Shown: one piece after another, positions 34,952-43,432 of the stretch | Layout of the letters: every line of letters starts with the position of its first letter | Numbering within the stretch: position 1 is the stretch's first letter | Origin: Gammaproteobacteria bacterium | GTDB lineage: Bacteria > Pseudomonadota > Gammaproteobacteria > Poriferisulfidales > Poriferisulfidaceae | Length of the DNA: 47,038 nt | Direction of reading: 5' to 3' | NCBI GenBank assembly: GCA_026713705.1 | Contig: JAPONY010000004.1 | Span: 1 to 47,038 of the forward strand | Program-made: the position numbers and the translations under genes | The notes under the pieces: model-generated | The model's input: the letters and a program-made list of their open reading frames with translations, nothing else | The model's database searches: none | What the model was told of the DNA's origin: nothing

Positions 34952-35833
34952 ATGTCCGTACTTGATTCGCGTTTTTCTCTGTGGTTGTTGCGACTCCTTT
35001 CGTGGGTGCCGTTGCCCCTGTTGCGCCTTTTGGGTGCCCTTGTGGGGCTTTGGATCGGCTACGTGCCGGGTCGCCGGTTTGAGATTTGCTTGACGAACGT
35101 GAGGTTGTGTTACCCGGAGAAAGACGAGGTTTGGCAGCAGAGCGTAGCCCGAAAGAGCCTGATCCATGAGGCTCGCACCTTGCTGGAGATGCCTCGCTTG
35201 TGGCGCTTGTCGCCCGACAAAATCGAATCTCTGGCGGTTCGAGTGTCGGGATATGATCTGTTAGAGCAGGCGCAGGGTAAGGGGATTATCCTGGTTACGC
35301 CGCATTTCGGGAACTGGGAGTTCAGCGGCCTGTACCTGACCGGGCACGTCACCATATACAGCATGTATCGCCCGCTGAGGCACCGGATCATCGACGACTT
35401 CGTGCGGCAGGGCCGGCAGCACACCGGAGCGATTTTGGCTCCTACGGATACAACCGGTGTGCGTCTGCTTCTGCGGGCGCTTCAGGAGTGCCATGCGGTT
35501 GGCATCCTTCCGGATCATGTCCCGCGCCGTAAAGAGGACGGCGTCATGGCGCCATTCTTCGGAGTTCCGGCAAACACGGGGGTGCTGGTTTCCCGCCTGG
35601 CCCGGCGGCAGGATGTTGTGGTGCTCCTGATGCAGGCGCGTCGCTGTCGCGGAGGATTCCATGTTTCGTTCCATGTGGCTGACCCGCGTGTCTACTCTCG
35701 TGATCGAGGAGAGGCTGCGGCGGGTATCAATGCCATGGTGGAGGCGGCCATCGCCGAGGACGTGGCCCAGTATTGGTGGAGTTACCCGCGCTTTCGAAAG
35801 CGGCTGATCCAGCCAGAATCGCTTTATCCGTAA
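34952..35833 (+). CDS. LpxL/HtrB-family lipid A acyltransferase
   Basis: A 293-residue inner-membrane-associated acyltransferase. A hydrophobic segment (about 8-38) anchors the N terminus. The HX4E catalytic motif is HFGNWE at 118-123, with the YSMYRPL segment, the ILPDHVPRR segment and PFFGVPANT following, as in LpxL/LpxM late acyltransferases that add lauroyl or myristoyl chains to lipid A. Which of the two it is cannot be told here. It is divergent from pip and converges on the methyltransferase gene with a gap of only 4 bp. Confidence 0.88.
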   Translation: MSVLDSRFSLWLLRLLSWVPLPLLRLLGALVGLWIGYVPGRRFEICLTNVRLCYPEKDEVWQQSVARKSLIHEARTLLEMPRLWRLSPDKIESLAVRVSGYDLLEQAQGKGIILVTPHFGNWEFSGLYLTGHVTIYSMYRPLRHRIIDDFVRQGRQHTGAILAPTDTTGVRLLLRALQECHAVGILPDHVPRRKEDGVMAPFFGVPANTGVLVSRLARRQDVVVLLMQARRCRGGFHVSFHVADPRVYSRDRGEAAAGINAMVEAAIAEDVAQYWWSYPRFRKRLIQPESLYP

Positions 35834-35837
35834 ACGT

Positions 35838-36371
35838 CTATCGGCGTGCGACCAGTTGCGCCTGTCCGTCCTGTTCGAGAGAGTGGAGAATTTCCCAGTT
35901 TTCGCAATATCCGGATAGTTCCCCGGGACGCAGCAGAAAGTCGGGGTTGCGGGGTCCCGGGCCGGAGTGGCCGACCAGGAAGGTCTGGTAATAGAGCAGT
36001 CCCCCCGAGCGTACCGCGGCAAGCAGGGCCGGCATCAAACCGCGATCCAAGAAATGGCTGACCACCAGCAGGTCAAACTGTTCCGCCTCCGGCGGTTCGA
36101 GCACAATATCCCGGACTTCGGCCTGAATGGCGAGGTGATGTTTTTCCGCTTCCGCGCACAGGTACCGGATCCCGGTCTCGGAGTAGTCCCAGGCATGGAC
36201 GGTCAGTCCTCGGTGTGCCAGCCATAGCGCATTGCCACCCCGCCCACAGGCAAGATCCAGCGCCTGTCCCTGCTGCGGCAGGTGCTCGGAGTGCTGTCGC
36301 AAGACCGCGCAGGCTTGGGGTTCGTTCAGGACCTCGCGATGGCGAGTGTCCCAGAGATCCGGTGAGCCCAT
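35838..36371 (-). CDS. Class I SAM-dependent methyltransferase
   Basis: A 177-residue methyltransferase of the TehB/UbiE-like Rossmann type. Motif I is LDLACGRGGNALWLA, an Asp (HAWDYSETG) at the second strand holds the ribose, and FDLLVVSHFLDRG is motif IV. The N-terminal WDTRHREV segment matches small tellurite-resistance-like methyltransferases. The ATG overlaps the trkH stop by one base (TAATG), so it belongs to the trk operon. The substrate is not known. The longer frame upstream only covers trkH in another frame. Confidence 0.82.
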   Translation of the reverse strand: MGSPDLWDTRHREVLNEPQACAVLRQHSEHLPQQGQALDLACGRGGNALWLAHRGLTVHAWDYSETGIRYLCAEAEKHHLAIQAEVRDIVLEPPEAEQFDLLVVSHFLDRGLMPALLAAVRSGGLLYYQTFLVGHSGPGPRNPDFLLRPGELSGYCENWEILHSLEQDGQAQLVARR

Positions 36372-37837
36372 TACCGGCGCCAGAACGCCGGGGTCAGGAT
36401 TACCAGCAGGGTGAAGACTTCCAGGCGACCGAATATCATGCTGGCGCACAACAGCCATTTGCCGAAGTCGCTGACCGAGGCGTAGTTTTGGCTGACTTCT
36501 CCAAGTCCGGGGCCCAGGTTGTTGAGGGTGGCACCCACCGCCGAGAACGCGCTGACCTGGTCCAGGCCGGTCATCATCAACAGCAGGAAAAGGACAGTGA
36601 ATGTGGTGATATAGGCGGCGAAAAACCCCCAAACCGACTGCAGGGCACTCTGCGTCATCACGCGGTCTCCGACCCGAACCGTGACTTGCACGGTGGGGTG
36701 GATGATTCGATACAGTTCCTTCCCGCTATGCTTGACCATCAGCAAAAAGCGGATCACCTTCATCCCGCCGCCGGTGGAGCCGGCGCAGCCGCCGATGAAA
36801 CTGGCAAGCAACAGCAGCGTGGAAACGAAGGCAGGCCAGTGGTCGTAGCCGGTGGTGGTGAAGCCGGTGGTGGTAGCAATTGACACGGTCTGGAACAGTC
36901 CGTGGCGCACGGTTTCGAGGGGATCGCTGTAGAAAGAGGTGGCCCACAGGTAACTAATGCAGATGGCGCCCACCGAAGCCAATACCAGGGCATAGGTCCG
37001 GAATTCCCCGTTTCGGCTGTACGGCTGCAGGCTGCGCCGGCTCAGGGCGAGGTAATGCAGCCCGAAGTTCGCGCCCGCCATGATCATGAAAATGATCGCG
37101 ATCATTTCGATCAAGGCGCTGTCAAAATAACCGAGATTTGCGTCGTGGGTGGAAAAGCCGCCGATGGCTATGGTGGAGAATGCATGGCAGATGGCATCCA
37201 GCGGGCTCATGCCGGCCCCCCAGTACGCGAGCCCACAGGCCGCGGTCAGGGCGAAGTACAGATACCAGAGAACCTTGGCTGTTTCAGCGATGCGCGGAGT
37301 CAGGCGCCGTTCGGTCAAGGAGTGCGGCGCTTCGGCCTGGACCAGTTGCACGCCGCCCATGCCGACCAGGGGCAGGATTGCCACCGCCAGCACGATGATG
37401 CCGAGGCCGCCGGCCCACTGCAGGAACTGGCGGTAAAACAGGATGGAGGAGGGCATGTCGTCCAGGCCCGACAACACGGTTGCGCCGGTCGTGGTCAACC
37501 CAGAGACCGCTTCGAACACGGCATCGGTTCCGCTGAGTTGTAGGTAGGGAGAAACGTACAAGGGGATGGAGCCGGCCAGCCCCAGGCCGATCCAGAACAA
37601 TGAAACGACCACAAACCCGTCTCGCAGCCGCAGCGGCTGTCGGCGTGGGGCACGGTGTGCGGCCTGAACCCACAAGGCGGTGCCGAGAAGGAACAGCAAG
37701 AAGAATGCGTACAGGAACGAGAAGGCCTCGCCGTCGTCCACAATCAGGCTCAAGGCCAAGGGCGGCAACATGCCGAGGCTGAAAAATGTCAGCAGGTAGC
37801 CGAGCAGGCGCTGGACAACCCGATACTGGATAGGCAT
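36371..37837 (-). CDS. trkH: Trk potassium uptake protein TrkH
   Basis: The 488-residue inner-membrane potassium channel subunit. It has the repeated membrane-pore-membrane units of TrkH, with filter-like segments such as GLTTTGATV, AFSTIAIGGFSTH, TTTGFTTTGY and SAVGATLNNLGPG. TrkA lies three bases upstream and should gate it by NAD(H)/ATP binding. The methyltransferase gene overlaps its stop. The start at 37837 gives the standard N-terminal MPIQYRVVQRLLGY. Confidence 0.95.
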   Translation of the reverse strand: MPIQYRVVQRLLGYLLTFFSLGMLPPLALSLIVDDGEAFSFLYAFFLLFLLGTALWVQAAHRAPRRQPLRLRDGFVVVSLFWIGLGLAGSIPLYVSPYLQLSGTDAVFEAVSGLTTTGATVLSGLDDMPSSILFYRQFLQWAGGLGIIVLAVAILPLVGMGGVQLVQAEAPHSLTERRLTPRIAETAKVLWYLYFALTAACGLAYWGAGMSPLDAICHAFSTIAIGGFSTHDANLGYFDSALIEMIAIIFMIMAGANFGLHYLALSRRSLQPYSRNGEFRTYALVLASVGAICISYLWATSFYSDPLETVRHGLFQTVSIATTTGFTTTGYDHWPAFVSTLLLLASFIGGCAGSTGGGMKVIRFLLMVKHSGKELYRIIHPTVQVTVRVGDRVMTQSALQSVWGFFAAYITTFTVLFLLLMMTGLDQVSAFSAVGATLNNLGPGLGEVSQNYASVSDFGKWLLCASMIFGRLEVFTLLVILTPAFWRR

Positions 37838-37840
37838 GGG

Positions 37841-39202
37841 TCAGAAAAATGTAGCGCTGACCTGGAACAGTCGCTCGACATCCTTCAGGTATCGCTTGTC
37901 GCTGATGAACAAGATCACGTGGTCGTCGGGTTTGATCGTGGTGAGCGCGTTCGGCAGAATCATTTCGCCGTCGCGAACCAGTGCGGCGATGTCGACGCTG
38001 GCCGGCAGATTGAGTTGTCCGATCGGCTGGCCGATTGCGGCCGCCGTGTGATGGGCCTTGGCTTCCAGTGCTTCAGCGCGTCCGCGCCGCAGTGAGTGTA
38101 CCGCCAGAACATCGCCTCGACGGATGTGTGTCAACAGTTCGCTCAGCGTGGCTTGCTGGGGGGAGACCGCGATGTCGATGGAGCGTTCGATCAGGTCGAT
38201 GTAGGAGGGACGGTTGATCAGGGCGATCGTGGTGGGCACACCCATGCGTTTGGCCTGCATGGCCGACAGGATGTTGGCTTCCTCGTTATTGGTCAATGCA
38301 CAGAAGACATCCATATCCCGGAGGTTCTCGTCCAGTAGCAACTTGTCGTCCGTCGCGTCTCCCTGGAGCACCGTTGCCCGGGTCAACTGCTCCGACAAGT
38401 AGCGCGCGCGGTATTCATTGTGCTCGATGATCTTGACGTGGCAGTCCGATTCCAGCTGCGCTGCGACACCGTGGCCGACATTGCCGCCCCCTGCAATCAG
38501 CACATGACGGCTCCGGCCGGGCTGGGCCCGCAGTTTTTCCACGACGGTATTGAGCTGGTCCGTGCGCGTGAGGACGAAGATTTCGTCATGCGCCTTGAGG
38601 CGCAGTTCAGGATCCGGCTTCAGGGCCTGCTGGTCGCGGTAGACGGCGGCCACGTGCAACTGGACGTCGGGGATGCTGTGGTGTAGGTCAAGCAGATTGC
38701 GGCCGGCAGCCGGAGCACCGGGGGAGATGCGGACCACGGCAAGCTGCGCCAAACCATCTGCGAATTCAAGTACCTGGAGCGCACCGGGTCGACGGATCAG
38801 TCGCTCGACGCTGCGCGCGGCGATCTGCTCCGGGCTGATCAGGACGTCGATGGGCAGGGCTTCCGTCATGAACAGGTTGCCATGTATCAGGTATTCCGAA
38901 GCCCGTACCCGGGCGATTCGCTGGGGCGTGTTGAACAGGCTGTAGGCGACCTGGCAGGCGATCATGTTGACCTCGTCGCTCCGGGTCAGCGCTACCAGCA
39001 TGTCGGCGTCTTCGGCACCGGCCTGCTGCAGGATGTTGGGGTGCGCCCCATTGCCGCACAGGGTGCGCAAGTCGACGCGGTTGCCGACGTTGCTCAGGTT
39101 CCGTTCTTCCAGGTCGACCAGCGTGATTTCGTTGTTTTCCTGCGCCAGTCCGATGGCCAGTGAACTGCCGATCCGGCCCGCTCCGAGAATGATGATTTTC
39201 AT
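37841..39202 (-). CDS. trkA: Trk system peripheral protein TrkA
   Basis: The 453-residue cytosolic RCK protein that regulates TrkH. Two Rossmann-type NAD-binding units are visible: ILGAGRIGSSLA at the N terminus and AGGGNVGHGVAAQLE in the second half, each followed by a TrkA-C domain, as is usual for the full-length gammaproteobacterial form. The gene lies 25 bp downstream of ntrX and three bases upstream of trkH. ntrYX-trkAH is a known gene order in several proteobacteria. Confidence 0.95.
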   Translation of the reverse strand: MKIIILGAGRIGSSLAIGLAQENNEITLVDLEERNLSNVGNRVDLRTLCGNGAHPNILQQAGAEDADMLVALTRSDEVNMIACQVAYSLFNTPQRIARVRASEYLIHGNLFMTEALPIDVLISPEQIAARSVERLIRRPGALQVLEFADGLAQLAVVRISPGAPAAGRNLLDLHHSIPDVQLHVAAVYRDQQALKPDPELRLKAHDEIFVLTRTDQLNTVVEKLRAQPGRSRHVLIAGGGNVGHGVAAQLESDCHVKIIEHNEYRARYLSEQLTRATVLQGDATDDKLLLDENLRDMDVFCALTNNEEANILSAMQAKRMGVPTTIALINRPSYIDLIERSIDIAVSPQQATLSELLTHIRRGDVLAVHSLRRGRAEALEAKAHHTAAAIGQPIGQLNLPASVDIAALVRDGEMILPNALTTIKPDDHVILFISDKRYLKDVERLFQVSATFF

Positions 39203-39227
39203 GTGTCGAAAAGAGCTTGGACCCTGC

Positions 39228-40577
39228 TCAATTGGAGGGTTCCCGCGGGCGTTCGATGCCGAGGTCGCGCAACTTCCGGTACAGGTAGGTCCGCTCCATG
39301 TGGGTGCTGTCGGACAGTCGCTTCATGCTGCCCCCGCTTTGTTCGATTTGAAATTGGTAGTACATCTGCTCGAACCGGGCTCGGGCTTCCCGATAGGGGA
39401 GTCCCATCAGGTTTTCCAGTCCCCCGGGGAGGGTATCGCTCTGCGGTGCCGGGTGCAGCAGATGGTCGACTTCCACCAGGCCGACTTCGGCTCCGTCCCC
39501 GCTGATCAGGAGTTGATAGACAAGGCGGCGCAGTTCATGCATGTTGTCTGGCCAGTCGTACTTGCACAGTGCCTCCATCACATTCGGTGGAAAACTGCGC
39601 ATGGGCAGATTTTCCCGCGCACAGTAACGGGCGGCGTAGTGCTCGATCAATTCCGGAATGTCCCGGGTCCGTTCGCGCAATGGCGGGAGCACCAGCGTGT
39701 AGGGTGCCAGCTGGGCATACAGCGCGGGGTCCAGAATATTTGAGGCCAGTGCCATTTCGGGTCTCTGGTGCAGGGTGGCGATGAGCTGTACGTCGATGGG
39801 TGTCGCGGTGCCGTTTCCTTGCAGGAGGTGGCGGTTTTCAAGCACGGAGAGCAGGCGTTTCTGGGTTTTGACCGTCAGCTGATCCAGCGGGTTCATGAAC
39901 AGGGTGCCGCCATGTGCCTCGAGTAGCAGACAGGTCCCGTTGTTCGGGGTTTCTTCCAGTAGTCGCTGGTTCAGGTTTTGGCCGCTGCCGATGACAAGCT
40001 GCCAGTGATGGCGGGTGCCGTTGTAGTGGATGTGGTTGGCGAGTGCCAGGAATTCGCAACCAGGTTCGCCGAGGATCAGGACCGGGTTCCCGTCGTCGCC
40101 GAACGCTTGCGCTTGCTCCCGCAAGCGGCGGATCTCCGGGCTGTTGCCGACCAGCTGCTCGGTGGCGGCCGAATCTTCGGATAGGATCCGGTTTTGCTGG
40201 CGCAGGCGATAGGTTTCCAGCGCCCGCGACACGCTCAGCAGCAACTTGTCCATGGCGAAAGGCTTTTCCAGGTAATGCCAAGCCCCAAGCCGGGTGGCCT
40301 CCAACGCGGTTTCGATGTTGCCGTGCCCGGACATCATGAGGATAGGAAATTCCGGGGCGTCATCATGGCGCCATGACCTGAGCAGGCTCATCCCGTCCTC
40401 ACCCGGCATCCAGATGTCCAGCAGCGCCAAGTCTACCGGTTGTTGACGAACAAGTTTGCGGGCAGCAGAGGCGGAATCGGCTTGCAGGACCCGGTAGTCG
40501 TGATCGGACAGGATATCTCGGATCTGAGCCCGGATATCGGACTCGTCATCGATGATCAGGATGGTTTCGCGACTCAT
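39228..40577 (-). CDS. ntrX: NtrX-like response regulator with degenerate AAA+ domain
   Basis: A 449-residue NtrX-type regulator: receiver domain at 1-120 (phosphoacceptor D54 in LLDIWMPGEDG), AAA+ region at about 143-360 and a C-terminal helix-turn-helix near 415-440. The AAA+ part is damaged for a sigma54 activator. The Walker A site reads GEPGCEFL (170-177) with no Lys, the Walker B region reads GGTLFMNPLD (223-232) with Asn in place of the catalytic acidic residue, and no GAFTGA loop is visible. The second half of the domain (RERTRDIPELIEHY) is kept. Its ATG overlaps the ntrY stop in an ATGA. It may act as a DNA-binding regulator independent of ATP hydrolysis. The start is the ATG at 40577; the frame extends to 40646 inside ntrY. 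Confidence 0.88.
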   Translation of the reverse strand: MSRETILIIDDESDIRAQIRDILSDHDYRVLQADSASAARKLVRQQPVDLALLDIWMPGEDGMSLLRSWRHDDAPEFPILMMSGHGNIETALEATRLGAWHYLEKPFAMDKLLLSVSRALETYRLRQQNRILSEDSAATEQLVGNSPEIRRLREQAQAFGDDGNPVLILGEPGCEFLALANHIHYNGTRHHWQLVIGSGQNLNQRLLEETPNNGTCLLLEAHGGTLFMNPLDQLTVKTQKRLLSVLENRHLLQGNGTATPIDVQLIATLHQRPEMALASNILDPALYAQLAPYTLVLPPLRERTRDIPELIEHYAARYCARENLPMRSFPPNVMEALCKYDWPDNMHELRRLVYQLLISGDGAEVGLVEVDHLLHPAPQSDTLPGGLENLMGLPYREARARFEQMYYQFQIEQSGGSMKRLSDSTHMERTYLYRKLRDLGIERPREPSN

Positions 40578-42844
40578 GCCACAGCTGCTTGGCTCTGAAC
40601 TTCTTGCGAAGGCTCTGGGGATGCGTCGAACTCGATTTCCACGCATCCGCCTCCCGTCGGGTCATTGTATACGCGAATCCGCCCTTGGTGATCCTCCGTG
40701 ATCCGGTACACCACGGCAAGCCCCAGGCCGTTTCCGCTGGGTTTTGTGGTGACGTAGGGCTCGAAGGCCCGGGCAATGATCTCCGGCGCAAAGCCGGGCC
40801 CGGTATCCCGCACTTTCAGGGTGACTACGCCTTCCTGCATCTCGGTGCTTAGGATGATGGTGCCCTCCGTTTGCTCTTCCTGGGCTTCCAGTGCGTTCTT
40901 GATGAGATTGTGCAGCAACTGGCGGATACGTCCCGGATCTCCATGGATCCAGGCGGGAGCCTCGCTCAGTTCAGCACGAATAGAGATTTTGGATTTATTT
41001 TCTATGTACAAATCAAGGATTTCCGTGCTCAAGGCGTTCAGATCCAGTAATTCCGGTGTGAAGCGGGCGGCAGAGTATTCGCTGAATTCGTCGATCATGG
41101 ATTTCATTGATTCCACCTGCCGTACGATGGTCTGCGTGGCGCGTTGCAGGATCTCGGAATCTTCCGTGGCGAGGTGAGGCTGGATGCGGTTCTGCATCCG
41201 TTCGACCGAGAGGCGAATGGGGGTCAGCGGGTTCTTGATCTCGTGAGCCAGCCGCCGGGCCACCTCGCCCCAAGCCGCTTGACGCTGCGCCTGTTGCAGG
41301 TCCGTGATGTCCTCGAATAACACCACGTAACCGGCACCCTGCGGCAACTGTGCGCCATGACAATGCAGCACCTTGAGTTCGTTGTTGATCTGCAATTGCC
41401 GCCGGAGGTCGGTGACACTGTATTGTTGGCGATCCATTAGATCCCACAGTGGTTCCAGCTGGGGATGCTCCTGGCGCAGGACAGAAAGAGGCTGTTTGAT
41501 GTAATGCTCGATATTCAGGTTCAGGATAGAACCGGCGGCTTGGTTGGCGGTAATCACCTCACCGCGGTCGTCGACGCTAATGACGCCGGAGGACAGGTGC
41601 TCAAGGACCGTGTGCAGATAGGTATGCTGCTGTTCGATCATCAGGCGGCGGGTTTCCGCCACGTACCGGGCGTTAGCCAGGCGTTCGATCATGTCATTGT
41701 AGGAATGCACCATCTGGCCCAATTCGTCGCGACGTCCGGCCGGAAGGCGCTGGCTGTATTCGCCGGCCGCCACGGCCTCGATTCCGCGCGCAAGTTCCGA
41801 AATCGGCGACAGGATTCGCTGAGCCGAGTACAGGGCTGCCCACATCGCGAACAGGAGTCCCAGCAGGAGTGCCAGGGACATCACGAAGGTGAGGCTGTAC
41901 TTCAAGGGGTCACGCTGTTCCAGGAGTGACTGGTAAGTGACGGAGGCCTTTTCGACGCTGTCAGTCAGGCCGAGCATGTATTCCGACACCGGGTACAGGA
42001 TCTGCAGGGTCAGGAGCAGTTCCTGATTCGTTAGAGGCAGTTCCTGATCCAGAGTCAGGGACAGCTCTTGGTCCAGGGTCAGAGGCAGGGGCAGCCCCTG
42101 ATCCGTCAGGGACAGTTCCCGATTGACTGATGGGACCTGCATCAGAATGCGGATAATCGTGCCATGCTCCGGGTGTTCTTCCCGAGCCATGTAGATGCCG
42201 CTTTCGCTTTCCTTCAGCAACTGTAGCTGGGCCTCGCCTGGCAGGTCCGGCAGGATATCCGACACTTCTCCCTGGGAGGCAATGATCTTGTTGTTTGAAT
42301 CCAGCAAAGTCGCTTCCAGCGCACCCGTTTGAACGACCAAGTTATGCATGCGTACAACCATCGCCTCGGGATCGCTGATATCGACGGGTTCCTGCAACAG
42401 GCGCTCTGCCTGCGCACTCCGCTCCCGCATTTGCATGTCGATCGAGGTTCGGCTTAATTCCATCGCCTTGTTCAAGGTGTCGTCAACGCCCACATCGAAC
42501 CAGCTGTCGATGCCGCTGGAAATCAGCCACACCGAGAAACCAAACACCATCGCAGTCGGAATCAATGTAAAACTGGCGAACATGCCGGACATGCGCAGCG
42601 ACAAGCGTGATCCGGCCTCGCGGCGGCGCAGCCTCTGGATCAAGCGGGAAAGGCTGAGACCGATCAATGCCAGAAGCGTCAGGGCCAGCACGCCGTTGAA
42701 ACCTGCCACCCACCATTGCCAACGGTGGAAATGACCGGAACTTTGGGTCGCCTCGGCCATAATGGCCAGCGAACCGACCAGCAGCAGGAACATGCCGATG
42801 ACCGGCCAAGGGCCGGCCAGGAACCATCTCAGGGCAGGTGCCAT
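40574..42844 (-). CDS. ntrY: NtrY-like sensor histidine kinase
   Basis: A 756-residue membrane kinase. Order: two transmembrane segments near 12-32 and 50-66, a third near 88-110, a sensor region (about 110-315), a transmembrane helix near 318-340, a HAMP domain (about 340-395), a PAS domain (about 405-515), the H box with H534 (RLAHEIKNP) and a catalytic ATPase domain (NLIKNALEA, DTGPGFAP, GNGLGLA). It phosphorylates the NtrX-like partner encoded just downstream, with which it overlaps. A run of degenerate 7-8-residue units rich in Leu-Thr-Asp-Gln-Glu lies at 243-280 in the sensor region. The first 16 bases overlap the DUF4390 gene. Confidence 0.93.
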   Translation of the reverse strand: MAPALRWFLAGPWPVIGMFLLLVGSLAIMAEATQSSGHFHRWQWWVAGFNGVLALTLLALIGLSLSRLIQRLRRREAGSRLSLRMSGMFASFTLIPTAMVFGFSVWLISSGIDSWFDVGVDDTLNKAMELSRTSIDMQMRERSAQAERLLQEPVDISDPEAMVVRMHNLVVQTGALEATLLDSNNKIIASQGEVSDILPDLPGEAQLQLLKESESGIYMAREEHPEHGTIIRILMQVPSVNRELSLTDQGLPLPLTLDQELSLTLDQELPLTNQELLLTLQILYPVSEYMLGLTDSVEKASVTYQSLLEQRDPLKYSLTFVMSLALLLGLLFAMWAALYSAQRILSPISELARGIEAVAAGEYSQRLPAGRRDELGQMVHSYNDMIERLANARYVAETRRLMIEQQHTYLHTVLEHLSSGVISVDDRGEVITANQAAGSILNLNIEHYIKQPLSVLRQEHPQLEPLWDLMDRQQYSVTDLRRQLQINNELKVLHCHGAQLPQGAGYVVLFEDITDLQQAQRQAAWGEVARRLAHEIKNPLTPIRLSVERMQNRIQPHLATEDSEILQRATQTIVRQVESMKSMIDEFSEYSAARFTPELLDLNALSTEILDLYIENKSKISIRAELSEAPAWIHGDPGRIRQLLHNLIKNALEAQEEQTEGTIILSTEMQEGVVTLKVRDTGPGFAPEIIARAFEPYVTTKPSGNGLGLAVVYRITEDHQGRIRVYNDPTGGGCVEIEFDASPEPSQEVQSQAAVA
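42005..42118. repeat. Degenerate tandem repeat in the ntrY sensor region
   Basis: About five imperfect copies of a 21-24-bp unit, encoding variants of ELSLTLDQ (ELSLTDQ, LTLDQ, ELSLTLDQ, ELPLTNQ, ELLLTLQ). The copies keep the reading frame. Such short in-frame repeats can gain or lose units by slippage. Confidence 0.6.
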
Positions 42845-43380
42845 CGGACTGCTCCACTTTGCCAGTCCAGGGGCTGGCTTCGGGCCGACCCGATCGAGGG
42901 TGCCATGGGCATCGGGTTGGCGTAGAGGCGTGCCCGTACTTCACCTTGGTATTGCTCGAGTTCTGGCAGCAGCCAGTCGAGGCGTGTCACCGGTATGGCG
43001 TTCAGCACCCGAAGTCGGGACAAGGCATCGGCCAGGTTCGGAAGAGTCTGTTGTTCCTGCTGATTGACGCGGGCGACCTGGTAGACGTTGTGCAGGGGAT
43101 CATACGAGAGGCGTTGGAGGATATGAAGGCGGCCGACCGGCTGCTGGCCGAACAGGGGACGCTTTTGAGCCAGGGTGATTTCGATTTCCAGCCAGATTTC
43201 CCCGCGCAAAAGCGCGCGTGGAATCTCGGATCCGGAATCGTCGATTTCCAGTTCCAGGTCCAACAACACGGTTTGCGCGGCTTGATGGCTCGTGACGGAG
43301 GCAAGAGCCAGCTCCGCCCGGGCTGGACTGACGCACAGCAGTACGCCGAAAAGCAGCAGCGGAAGCCAGAATGCGCGCAT
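42829..43380 (-). CDS. DUF4390-family secreted protein
   Basis: A 183-residue protein with a signal peptide ending in SPARA near residue 22. The rest is a mixed alpha/beta protein with few cysteines and the FGQQPVGRLHILQRLSYD segment of DUF4390. The family lies between fmt/rsmB and ntrY in many gammaproteobacteria; its function is unknown. I used the ATG at 43380 because it opens the signal peptide; the frame to 43440 adds an unlikely segment. Its end overlaps the ntrY start by 16 bp, so they are co-transcribed. Confidence 0.82.
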   Translation of the reverse strand: MRAFWLPLLLFGVLLCVSPARAELALASVTSHQAAQTVLLDLELEIDDSGSEIPRALLRGEIWLEIEITLAQKRPLFGQQPVGRLHILQRLSYDPLHNVYQVARVNQQEQQTLPNLADALSRLRVLNAIPVTRLDWLLPELEQYQGEVRARLYANPMPMAPSIGSARSQPLDWQSGAVRWHLP

Positions 43381-43432
43381 AAAAGATTTTCCGTGTCCCA
43401 AACATCCGTAGTGTAACAATCCCGACACCTTG

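Noticed and set aside
36215-37543. Two plus-strand frames of over 200 codons opposite trkH and the methyltransferase
   Set aside because: Shadows of conserved genes; no ribosome-binding sites and no family features.
42005-42118. CRISPR-like repeat
   Set aside because: The units are short, contiguous, degenerate and inside the ntrY reading frame; no spacers.
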